From Gammaproteobacteria bacterium (GTDB lineage Bacteria; Pseudomonadota; Gammaproteobacteria; UBA6429; Thiohalophilaceae), in assembly GCA_026197095.1 (NCBI GenBank), contig JAPHTF010000194.1, positions 1 to 39,100 of the forward strand: DNA of 39,100 bases. The letters run 5' to 3'. Positions 31,909 to 39,100 of this stretch are shown piece after piece. A program made the position numbers and the translations under genes. The number at the start of each line of letters is the position of its first letter. Position 1 is the stretch's first letter. Below the pieces are notes generated by a model. It saw nothing but the letters and a program-made list of their open reading frames with translations. It did not search any database and was not told where the DNA came from.

Positions 31909-31945
31909 TGGTATGCCCAGCAGGCATAGTCTAGAGGCCATACCA
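31909..31945 (-). terminator. Hairpin after sdaA
   Basis: TGGTATG (31909-31915) and CATACCA (31939-31945) pair perfectly, with an internal GCC/GGC extension. An alternative smaller stem TATGCC/GGCATA lies inside. It begins 10 bp past the sdaA stop on the minus strand. No T tract follows on that strand, whereas TTTTTATT follows on the plus strand. Confidence 0.45.
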
Positions 31946-31954
31946 TTTTTATTC

Positions 31955-33334
31955 TTAACATTCCGTAAAACTGACTGCCAGGCCACCTAATGATGTTTCT
32001 TTGTATTTAAGTGACATTTCTAACCCGGTTTGCTTCATCGCGGCAATACAATTATCTAATGGCATAAAGTGATCACCACTTTCACGCAGCGCCAGTGATG
32101 CAGCAGTAAAGGCTTTGATGGCACCAAAGCCATTACGTTCTATACAGGGAACTTGTACTAACCCATTCACGGGATCACAAGTCATACCTAAATGATGTTC
32201 AAGTGCAATTTCTGCAGCTTTTTCAACTTGTTCTACTGAACCACCGCGTACTGCACATAAACCCGCTGCCGCCATCGCAGCCGCTGATCCCACTTCACCC
32301 TGACAACCCACCTCAGCGCCCGAGATCGAACTATTGTGTTTTATCAAACCACCAATGGCGGCTGCAGTGAGGAGAAAGTCACGCACTTTTTCTGCTGTTC
32401 CCTTTTCATGGTGAACAAAATAATAAAGCACGGCGGGTATCACACCTGCAGCACCATTGGTCGGCGCTGTTACTACCATATTACCTGCTGCATTTTCTTC
32501 ATTTACCGCCATCGCGTAAGCACATAGCCAGTCATTTACATTCGCGGTGCTTTCATTACTACGTAATTGATCATATAAATGTTTTGCCCGACGTTTAATA
32601 TCCAGTCCACCGGGTAACGTTCCTTCAATCTTAAGTCCATTTTCTAAACATGTTTGCATCGATGTCCATATATCATCTATTCCTTGATTGAGATCTTTTT
32701 CTGATAAAGATCCAAGTTCATTTGCACGCTTCATTTGTGCAATAGACTGCTTACTCTTACTAGCCATGTGCATCATTTCATTAGCCGTCGAAAAAGGATA
32801 CGTACAGGATATTGGTTCAGACATTTTCAATGGCGCTTCTAATCGACTAATGTCATCAACAGTACTAATAAATCCGCCACCAATAGAAAAGTACGTTTCA
32901 GAAAACAAGACATCACCCTGCTTTGAGACTACATCAAAAATCATTCCGTTAGGATGCTCAGGTAATGCATCACCTTTATCAAAAATAATATGTGCAGTGG
33001 GAATAAAGCTAACAAGCTCCCCATTACCAAGATGAATACAATCACTTGCCCAGATTTGTTCAAGCAACTGGTTTACATTCATAGTCGCCAATTGCTCAGG
33101 ACTGTAGTTATGCAAACCTAATGCAACGGCGCGATCAGTAGAATGGCCTTTTCCAGTAAATGCCAATGATCCTTTTAAGGTACAACGAATAAAAACATCA
33201 GCTGAAAGTAACGAGTGTTGTGCAGGTTGTAATAACTGTTCAACAAATTGCCTGGCCGCAAGCATAGGGCCCAGTGTATGTGAACTAGAAGGCCCAATGC
33301 CAATTTTAAAAAGCTCAAGTACACTAATAAACAT
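31955..33334 (-). CDS. sdaA: L-serine ammonia-lyase, iron-sulfur type
   Basis: This single-chain enzyme deaminates L-serine to pyruvate with a [4Fe-4S] cluster. It is about 459 residues from the ATG at 33334; a GTG lies three codons upstream at 33343, but ATG is preferred because the residues then align as [20 protein letters not shown] with family N-termini. The cluster cysteines fall at 344, 386 and 397, and their spacing of 42 and 11 matches E. coli SdaA (343, 385, 396). GPSSSHT and PTNGAAG mark the substrate-binding loops. No serine transporter or regulator is adjacent. Confidence 0.96.
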   Translation of the reverse strand: MFISVLELFKIGIGPSSSHTLGPMLAARQFVEQLLQPAQHSLLSADVFIRCTLKGSLAFTGKGHSTDRAVALGLHNYSPEQLATMNVNQLLEQIWASDCIHLGNGELVSFIPTAHIIFDKGDALPEHPNGMIFDVVSKQGDVLFSETYFSIGGGFISTVDDISRLEAPLKMSEPISCTYPFSTANEMMHMASKSKQSIAQMKRANELGSLSEKDLNQGIDDIWTSMQTCLENGLKIEGTLPGGLDIKRRAKHLYDQLRSNESTANVNDWLCAYAMAVNEENAAGNMVVTAPTNGAAGVIPAVLYYFVHHEKGTAEKVRDFLLTAAAIGGLIKHNSSISGAEVGCQGEVGSAAAMAAAGLCAVRGGSVEQVEKAAEIALEHHLGMTCDPVNGLVQVPCIERNGFGAIKAFTAASLALRESGDHFMPLDNCIAAMKQTGLEMSLKYKETSLGGLAVSFTEC

Positions 33335-33463
33335 TTTTATCACAACTCACAGAAATGAATAAGAAAGTAATAATAACATTACTGCGTTGAATCACTTCTA
33401 TCAAGCTACAAGTTATGGGGTTTTAATACGAATATTTATCCACATTAATTTAATGAAGTTCAA

Positions 33464-33751
33464 TCAATTGTCGATTGTTGCGCCAACTGCTAACCAGGTT
33501 AATAGTGCGGTAACATCTCGGGAACTACCGTCTTGAAAAGTACCCGTTGCTTTTAATTGGAGGCTTTCCCCTGCTTTAACAATAGCAAATTGTGGCGTTA
33601 TTGAAACAGCGGTTATGCCAGAAAGATCGCTTAAGTTAGTCGTAGTTGGAACATTCTCTTCAGCAAAGCTGTAAGGACTCAAACTTGAGAAAACGAAAAA
33701 TAGAGAAAAGAAGGTAATTGGTAAAAAACGAGAGTGGATTCGTTCTAACAT
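33464..33751 (-). CDS. Short secreted protein with a single truncated bacterial Ig-like (BIG_2) domain
   Basis: The protein is 95 residues from the ATG at 33751, preferred over 33793 because AGGGAG lies just before it. A signal peptide (about 1-30, ending SYSFA-EE region) precedes ITAVSITPQFAIVKAGESLQLKATGTFQDGSSRDVTAL, the first two thirds of a BIG_2 domain. After LLTWLAVGATIDN it stops where the strand W.S.D..VATV is expected. The 3' flank does not continue the domain in any frame I checked. It may be a remnant of a longer adhesin-like protein or a minimal functional domain. Confidence 0.6.
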   Translation of the reverse strand: MLERIHSRFLPITFFSLFFVFSSLSPYSFAEENVPTTTNLSDLSGITAVSITPQFAIVKAGESLQLKATGTFQDGSSRDVTALLTWLAVGATIDN

Positions 33752-34130
33752 CTGGTGCTCCCTAAGAATAATGTTCCATGTAATAAGGAGCATAAAGCAT
33801 CAGCGCAAGTATGTAAAAATAAAAACATATAAAAAGTGTGAGCTAGCGAATACATTTAACTGCTTTGAAAAGAAGCACTCAATAAGGTTAGTACATCCAT
33901 AAATTATCTTAGTTTAATAATAGTAAAATTAAATCACGCCGAAAACATCTTTCTCCTTAATTTATATTTTTTATAATCCAAAATTTTAGCCAAAACATGA
34001 ACCTGTACTCATTAATAAATTATTATCATTAAATTTTGTGATGCACCTGAATGTTAATTCTCGATGTGTCGCCTACTGTTACATATAGCAACAGGATAAT
34101 TTTTTGCATTTTAGATTACAGGTGACAGTC
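33752..34130. other. Intergenic region between divergent secreted-protein genes
   Basis: About 380 bp, AT-rich, carrying the promoters of the two divergent genes. I found no ORF, no clear sigma-70 hexamer pair I would trust, and no strong palindrome. Confidence 0.5.
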
Positions 34131-36299
34131 ATGAACTATTTCATTAAGTTTGTATTAATCGGTTTTTCATTTTTATGCACAAGCCTTTCAATTGCTGAAC
34201 CTGTTATTCTAAAATCAATGTCAGCTCCCGCAGCAACTGAATTTAGCACCGTTAATGGCATTATAGGTTTGAATTCAGAGTCTTTATCCGGTGGGACTAT
34301 TTCTGTTGAAACTGGAAGTTATTCCCAGGAAACACCGCTTGAAGCTAATGGCAACTTTAATCTCACAGTAGCGGCAAATAGTCTCTATACCATTAAGGCA
34401 ACCTTAGGACTAAATGCAGCACTTCCTGATGTAACCGCATCATTCAAAAATTACCCTGCTTTATTACAAGGTGAAACTCGAACACTTGACTTAAGACGTC
34501 CATCTGGCCAGCTATTGGGCCAAGTCAATGTCATTGGCGGTACTGCACAAAATATTTCGTTATTTATCACGGCAACCTCAACAACGGCGGGCATTACTGA
34601 ACAATATAATGCCAATAGCGAGGTAAACCTGGTGGGTAGCCAATCACCCGAGGTTTTATTCGCCTTTCCCGCAAATATAGTGAGCATCGTTTCTGGTCGA
34701 ATACAAATTACCAGTACAAATGGATGTATATTGAATGAAACGTTACCACCCAAATCAATCATTCTGACTGACAAGGCATCAGGGACAACACTCCCTGATG
34801 TGCAAAACTGGACTGTTGATGTAACGAGTGCCAGCTGCAATGCAGGCAGTATTAGTGGAGAAATTCATCTTAGTGGACTCGATACATCTGCCACATTAAG
34901 TGAACACCAATTAACCTTTATTGGTAGTGAATTTATTAACCTTAACCTCACTTCATTTGGTACTTATAAAGTAGATCCCATTACTGAAGGAGAATATTCC
35001 ACATCACAAACCAGTTTCTTTGATGAGCCCTATTCAAGTTTACGTTATCCCAACGAAAACGTTATCGTGAAGGGCGACACTATTTTCAATACAAGCTATC
35101 CCGTTGGTACTTCACATGGCGTAGTTAAACTTAACGGTGACTGGAATTTTTCACAAACCATAGCAGCCAATATAGAAGCAAGTGGTTCTCTACCAGGTTC
35201 AACATCTGACTCATTATCCGCAAATGATATTATTAACCCGGTTGACGGCAGTTTTGATTTCATACTGATAAACGGAAACTGGCAAGCAAATAGTTACGAC
35301 TTTAACTTCGAATCTGTAGTAAATACACGGAAGGACAAAGAAACGTTGAACGTCGAACTACTACAAGATAGTTTGACGAATAATCATAGTATAAGTGAAG
35401 GTAGTTCTGTAAACCTGGCACCGGTATCACTAAATACGGCCATGGCTGAGATTGTGTTGCTTGTTGAGCAAACGCCCGGACAAGCACTGAATACGATTGA
35501 GAAGCTATTCATTAATGGCAACAGCAATATCATCGATCCTGGCAGCAATGTTGTCATTGGTAAAAGTTCAATCCGTGCAGACAGCACCGGTACGCCAGAA
35601 AGTGAGTTTAAATTTACCTTGTATGGTTTACCGGGTATATACACATTAACCGCAAGTGGAACAGGATCGGATGGCCGCATATATTCAGCCACCTTTAACG
35701 TCACACTCGGTACTATCCCTCCTCCTGACAATGAAGATGATAAGGGAACCATGGCTTGCTTTGGCATTAATAAAGTAAAACTGCATCAGCATGATGAACA
35801 CAATAAATATGAATTCAGTAAAGACAAACTTTATATTAAATATGCTGGATTCAGATTGCCTGATGATGCCATTGTCGATTTAACACAGGATAATGTCTCG
35901 ATCACCATTGACGGCAAGGTTTATGATTTCCCTGTAGGTACATTTAAGCAACATAATAATAAACAACACTACCATTACAAGTCTGCAAAAGGTCAACTAC
36001 CTAACGTTAAAGTTGATATCGATTTTAAAAAAGCGAAATGGAGCATAAAGCTTAATAAGGAAGACACCAGTTACATCGACAATTCAGATGGTGTTGATAT
36101 TTCTTTATCTATAGCAGGTTATACAGGTAATGAAAACGTAATACTGAAAAGTAAAAATAAACACCATGATAAGCTTATATATAAACGCAAACCCAAACTC
36201 GATTGCCGTATTAAGAACAAAGAAAAACATGAAGATGATGATAAAGATGAAGATGAAGATGATAAAGAAAGTAATGACGTAGACAACGATGACCAGTAA
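34131..36299 (+). CDS. Large secreted protein of unknown function with acidic C-terminal tail (722 aa)
   Basis: The start at 34131 (MNYFIKFVLIGFSFLCTSLS...) follows AGGTG by 6-7 bp and is preferred over an upstream TTG at 34104. A signal peptide ends near SIA-EP. The mature protein is rich in Ser, Thr, Asn and Gly with alternating strands, suggesting repeated beta-sandwich (carbohydrate- or Ig-like) domains. The region after GTIPPPDNEDDKG marks a change to a His/Lys-rich segment (KVKLHQHDEHNKYEF) and then a tail with about 16 Asp/Glu in the last 24 residues. No catalytic or sorting motif is evident. Calcium binding or cell-surface function is possible. The family is not recognised. Confidence 0.8.
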   Translation: MNYFIKFVLIGFSFLCTSLSIAEPVILKSMSAPAATEFSTVNGIIGLNSESLSGGTISVETGSYSQETPLEANGNFNLTVAANSLYTIKATLGLNAALPDVTASFKNYPALLQGETRTLDLRRPSGQLLGQVNVIGGTAQNISLFITATSTTAGITEQYNANSEVNLVGSQSPEVLFAFPANIVSIVSGRIQITSTNGCILNETLPPKSIILTDKASGTTLPDVQNWTVDVTSASCNAGSISGEIHLSGLDTSATLSEHQLTFIGSEFINLNLTSFGTYKVDPITEGEYSTSQTSFFDEPYSSLRYPNENVIVKGDTIFNTSYPVGTSHGVVKLNGDWNFSQTIAANIEASGSLPGSTSDSLSANDIINPVDGSFDFILINGNWQANSYDFNFESVVNTRKDKETLNVELLQDSLTNNHSISEGSSVNLAPVSLNTAMAEIVLLVEQTPGQALNTIEKLFINGNSNIIDPGSNVVIGKSSIRADSTGTPESEFKFTLYGLPGIYTLTASGTGSDGRIYSATFNVTLGTIPPPDNEDDKGTMACFGINKVKLHQHDEHNKYEFSKDKLYIKYAGFRLPDDAIVDLTQDNVSITIDGKVYDFPVGTFKQHNNKQHYHYKSAKGQLPNVKVDIDFKKAKWSIKLNKEDTSYIDNSDGVDISLSIAGYTGNENVILKSKNKHHDKLIYKRKPKLDCRIKNKEKHEDDDKDEDEDDKESNDVDNDDQ

Positions 36300-36305
36300 G
36301 AATTG

Positions 36306-36356
36306 GTGTCAAAGAGTTATATTTTCTAATGGTTAGGAACAATGACTCTCTGGCAC
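36306..36356 (+). terminator. Hairpin after the 722-aa secreted protein gene
   Basis: GTGTCAAAGAGT (36306-36317) and ACTCTCTGGCAC (36345-36356) can pair over 12 positions with two G-U pairs across a 27-nt loop. Weak T-rich sequence follows (TATTATATTTT). A 6-bp palindrome AGAGCT-C-AGCTCT lies at 36380-36392. Confidence 0.5.
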
Positions 36357-36404
36357 TATTATATTTTAAAAAATAATTAAGAGCTCAGCTCTCCTATAAT
36401 TATT

Positions 36405-36995
36405 TTATAAATTTATTCTGGCAACAGCACGTGCGCTCGCAACGTGCTCACCTTCGGGGTTCAGTTTAATAGATTCGTCATACAATAAAACATCAAGTTC
36501 TGAAATGGCTCCACGTAATTTACCCGATGCGACTCGAAAGCTTGGGTTTTTAGGACCTGTTACTTGCTGATCGGTAATCAAATGTTCCTCACAGATCAAA
36601 TACCCGCCTGGTGCCAAGCAGTCACACAACCGACTGATGAGTGCAAGGTCAACATACCACATTACAATGATCACATTATAATCTGAATCAAACTGATAAG
36701 GCTCATCCAGATCATGTTCTATCCAGTTAATGTCGAGCCCCTGTTCTTCTGCTTTTTGTCTGGCCTGGCTCAGACCACTATGAGAAATATCAATCGCATC
36801 AACATGGAATCCAGCCTGCGCCAGCAGTAGTGATGCACGTCCAGCACCACAGGCCACATCCAGAGCTTTACCAACAGGTAGTTTCGGTAACCACTCTTCT
36901 ACTAGAGTTACAGGATTTAGTGTTACAGGATTATTTTTATGATAGCTATTTTCAGCGTATCGTTTATTCCACTTGTCACGATCTTGCTTGCTCAT
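36405..36995 (-). CDS. Class I SAM-dependent methyltransferase (TehB-like)
   Basis: The 196-residue protein has motif I ALDVACGAGRASLLLAQAG (about 45-62), followed by VDAIDIS (acidic residue of motif II) and the motif YNVIIVMWYVDL. The N-terminus DKWNKRYAEN is typical of TehB and small thiol- or tellurite-methyltransferases. The substrate is not predictable. The last quarter (SELDVLLYDESIKLNPEGEHVASARAVARINL) is normal in length. Separate transcription from the acylphosphatase upstream is possible (gap 74 bp). Confidence 0.9.
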   Translation of the reverse strand: MSKQDRDKWNKRYAENSYHKNNPVTLNPVTLVEEWLPKLPVGKALDVACGAGRASLLLAQAGFHVDAIDISHSGLSQARQKAEEQGLDINWIEHDLDEPYQFDSDYNVIIVMWYVDLALISRLCDCLAPGGYLICEEHLITDQQVTGPKNPSFRVASGKLRGAISELDVLLYDESIKLNPEGEHVASARAVARINL

Positions 36996-37069
36996 AGTCA
37001 GTAAAACATCACTCTGTTAGAAAGCAGGTTGGTCGCAATTTTATAAAATTTTTGCTCTGCACTCATATA

Positions 37070-37348
37070 TTACATAGTCTCAAATTTATTGCTCAGCTCA
37101 ATTTCATTAAGCTCAAGTTCCTGACAATGTACATTAGCAACAGATGAATATTCAGATCCCGTCCATAACCACTCAGACAATTTATCAATATTAGTTTCTG
37201 AACCACATATAACTACTTCAACCCGTCCATCTGCTAAATTTTTTGCATAACCAACAAGTTGAAGTTTTTCAGCTTTTTGCCGTGTTGTATCACGATAAAA
37301 AACACCTTGCACTCGACCAGAAACAAAACATTGTTTACAAATAGTCAT
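37070..37348 (-). CDS. acyP: Acylphosphatase
   Basis: The 92-residue enzyme hydrolyses acyl phosphates. The signature GRVQGVFYRDTTRQKA carries the catalytic Arg19, and GYAKNLADGRVEV carries the catalytic Asn37. Both are intact and length is normal. The extra cysteines (4, 7) at the N-terminus are of no known meaning. It lies on the same strand as the TerB-like gene upstream and the methyltransferase downstream. Confidence 0.95.
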   Translation of the reverse strand: MTICKQCFVSGRVQGVFYRDTTRQKAEKLQLVGYAKNLADGRVEVVICGSETNIDKLSEWLWTGSEYSSVANVHCQELELNEIELSNKFETM

Positions 37349-37406
37349 ATCCCGTACCTGTTCAGTTTTATCTATCGACTCTTACATTCATAGCCGTAGG
37401 TAATAT

Positions 37407-37871
37407 TTAAATCAGATTATCCAGCACCTTGTGCTTTGCCTTGATAAAGTCTTGATGCTCTACATATAAAAGATCTGTAATGCGCCGAACCATGTGTTCC
37501 TCATAAATATCAAGATGATTATCCGCATAAGCAATTGTCCAGAGGTATTCGACTATTTTTATTTTTTTCTCCATGGAAAAATGTTCGTTGATCAAACTGG
37601 TGAACTGGTGAAAATCCACAGCGTCCCTGGCTTCATCATGGGCCAACTCAAAGAGTTGATCTGTCTCTGTTTCACTCAAGGCAAACTTAGTTTGCAGGAC
37701 ATCTTTTACTGTTTTTACTTCACTGTCTGTCTTCTTAGCATCTTGTTGCATCATTTCGATAAACAATGCCGCAGTGGCCAATTTAAGACGATGTTCAACA
37801 TTACCCGTGTTATCCAGCTTGCTATCGGATGACATACTCTCTTCAAAAAACTGCTTAATGGCTTTTAACAT
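37407..37871 (-). CDS. TerB-like (tellurite-resistance-associated) protein
   Basis: The 154-residue all-helical protein shows the TerB fold: LKLATAALFIEMMQQDAKKTDSEV (about 28-51), LFELAHDEARDAVD, and VEYLWTIAYADNHLDIYEEHMVRRI (about 108-132). The acidic residues in D..KTDSE and ADNHLD are the usual metal-binding positions of this family. Such proteins occur in many settings and its role here is unknown. It starts 8 bp after the stop of the 347-residue gene. Confidence 0.88.
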   Translation of the reverse strand: MLKAIKQFFEESMSSDSKLDNTGNVEHRLKLATAALFIEMMQQDAKKTDSEVKTVKDVLQTKFALSETETDQLFELAHDEARDAVDFHQFTSLINEHFSMEKKIKIVEYLWTIAYADNHLDIYEEHMVRRITDLLYVEHQDFIKAKHKVLDNLI

Positions 37872-37879
37872 ACGAAACT

Positions 37880-38923
37880 CTATTTCAAAGAATAATCTTG
37901 CATTTCGTTACGTGGATACGACACGATGACGACAACACGTTTAAGTACATTATCAATGGTCAACTCATCAAGGCGGATAAGACTGCCATCTTTTTTTGAT
38001 TCGTCACTGATTTTTATACCCATTTTATTTATGTTAACGAAAACAGGTTCCAGCCGAATGAATTCTTCAGGATGTTCCAAAATATTTTTGACTTGATCAA
38101 TATAATAGTGAGGTAATTCCCACTGCGGGGCTATTTTATTTAACTTATCCTCAGTTTCTGCAATTTGTTCAAGCATATCTTTAGATTCGCTATCGACGTT
38201 ATGCGTACTAATCAAGAGTTTGCTCAGTCCACCACCCCGAGCCTGGCGTGAACGAAGTCGTGATTGAAGTGAGTGCTGTTGCTCCTGCAATTCTCGATAC
38301 TGACTTTTAAGGCCGATTAGTTTTTTCAGAGCATGGGTTATCAAACCATCAAAAATACATTTTTTGATACCATCCCTGGTTTCAGTTTCTGTGGCTGTGG
38401 GAGACATGACTTTGTGTTCTGAAAAGTTAACGGCTGTTTGCATCACATCACGACATAGAATGTTATTCTGCAGTTCCACACCCAGAACAGTTTTATCAAC
38501 ATGATTCATACACAGAAGTGCATAGGCTTGTTTATGTTCAGTATTATCAAAGAATGATTTCAGCTCATCACTGATATTAAAAATTTCTTCTATTTCTTTG
38601 GTTGAGGAAAAGTAGGCATGTACCTGTGGGTCAATGGCAAAATTCTTGTGGCTTATGTCAATGGCGCCGGGGATATTGTTTACAAGCTCATATATATATA
38701 GGAGCGATGTAATGACAGATTTTTCCAGCAGTTTTTTATACGTGGAGACGTATCTAATTTTAGGTTCAGTGCCATCAACAACAGACTCAATCGCCTCAAG
38801 TACAGCTTTGCGTGAAAGCTTGCTGGACTCCATACGCTCGGCCATGTCTTTATCTATGTGTAAATCATAGCTGCCCAGTAAATTTCTGATAGCACTGTAA
38901 ATGTTCTTGAGCCCGATATTCAT
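37880..38923 (-). CDS. Unknown protein (347 aa), in a unit with the TerB-like gene
   Basis: I do not recognise the family. The protein is soluble-looking with a helical N-terminal half and a long central coiled coil (about 198-275, LKSQYRELQEQQHSLQSRLRSRQ and SKDMLEQIAETEDKLNKI), then a beta-rich end. It has no signal peptide. It lies 8 bp upstream of the TerB-like gene and 30 bp downstream of a partial gene, all on the minus strand. A structural or scaffold protein is possible. Confidence 0.8.
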   Translation of the reverse strand: MNIGLKNIYSAIRNLLGSYDLHIDKDMAERMESSKLSRKAVLEAIESVVDGTEPKIRYVSTYKKLLEKSVITSLLYIYELVNNIPGAIDISHKNFAIDPQVHAYFSSTKEIEEIFNISDELKSFFDNTEHKQAYALLCMNHVDKTVLGVELQNNILCRDVMQTAVNFSEHKVMSPTATETETRDGIKKCIFDGLITHALKKLIGLKSQYRELQEQQHSLQSRLRSRQARGGGLSKLLISTHNVDSESKDMLEQIAETEDKLNKIAPQWELPHYYIDQVKNILEHPEEFIRLEPVFVNINKMGIKISDESKKDGSLIRLDELTIDNVLKRVVVIVSYPRNEMQDYSLK

Positions 38924-38953
38924 ATCATCACGCTTAAAGTGCGCGGTCTCCTT

Positions 38954-39100
38954 TTATGAACAATGTTTTTCTCCACTGCTCCAGAAAGCATGTTCTTTAT
39001 TAAGGAATTCATCGTAAGGTATATAATGAGAACCATCACATGAAAAGTTAAGACTGATGATACCGTTAAAAATATTCAGTGCACCCGAGCGTAAATACAA
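38954..39100 (-). CDS. 3' end of an unidentified gene (48 residues)
   Basis: The minus-strand frame is open from the window edge to a TAA at 38954-38956. The last residues include ALNIFNGIISLNFSCDGSH and YIPYDEFLNKEHAFW, which looks like real protein (balanced composition). It ends 30 bp before the 347-residue gene start. The family is not recognised, and the 5' part is outside the window. Confidence 0.5.
   Translation of the reverse strand: MYLRSGALNIFNGIISLNFSCDGSHYIPYDEFLNKEHAFWSSGEKHCS

Noticed and set aside
31900-31960. Possible tRNA-like sequence near the sdaA 3' end
   Set aside because: There is a hairpin but no T-arm GGTTCGA consensus, no acceptor stem and no anticodon arm.

Overview
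This is a chromosomal stretch of an AT-rich (roughly 40% GC by eye) gammaproteobacterium, most likely free-living and aquatic. The gene types point that way: SelD/SelU, a YgjP-type metallopeptidase, RhlE, a C4-dicarboxylate TRAP transporter, an E. coli-like single-chain iron-sulfur serine deaminase, and an NtrC/sigma-54 promoter style. The genus cannot be read from the sequence. I see no rRNA, tRNA, CRISPR array, insertion sequence or prophage.

Layout. 1-1134 (-): 5' part of an NfeD-type gene and a SPFH/band-7 gene. 1323-4096 (+): YgjP-like metallopeptidase, selD, selU (tRNA selenation). 4108-6837 (-): hybrid sensor kinase. 7039-11253 (-): exported MBL-fold hydrolase, SnoaL-like protein and a 924-residue membrane-anchored protein of unknown function. 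11849-12392 (-): two small genes, one DUF6316-like. 12393-13847: a gene-poor stretch holding two unlisted short ORFs and a cluster of regulatory motifs. 13848-16947: FNT-family anion channel (+), PP2C phosphatase/Ser-Thr kinase fusion (+) and cyanase (-). 17148-19080 (-): small membrane protein, ferric-reductase-like flavocytochrome, c-type cytochrome. 19495-22404 (+): dctPQM. 22571-23833 (+): rhlE. 23964-25183 (-): putative peptidoglycan amidase and a secreted partner. 25324-30509 (-): a tightly coupled molybdenum-hydroxylase operon (iorA-like, iorB-like, xdhC, mocA) running into DUF2905 and ung. 30698-33334 (-): MscS channel and sdaA. 33464-36299: two divergent secreted proteins. 36405-39100 (-): methyltransferase, acylphosphatase, TerB-like protein, an unknown 347-residue protein and the 3' end of another gene.

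The most interesting part is 13021-17086. Three transcription units there (a 54-residue acidic small protein, the FNT channel, and cyanase on the opposite strand) each have an upstream NtrC-like box whose left half reads TGCACCA, followed by a sigma-54-type element with TGGCAT. In two of the three the exact GG-N10-GC spacing is present. I read this as a nitrogen-starvation cassette: an anion channel (nitrite, or possibly cyanate), a kinase/phosphatase that could gate it, and the enzyme that turns cyanate into ammonia. The PP2C/kinase start codon lies four bases past an intrinsic terminator, so its expression appears to depend on read-through.

All calls rest on reading the sequence and on family knowledge. 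No database search was run.
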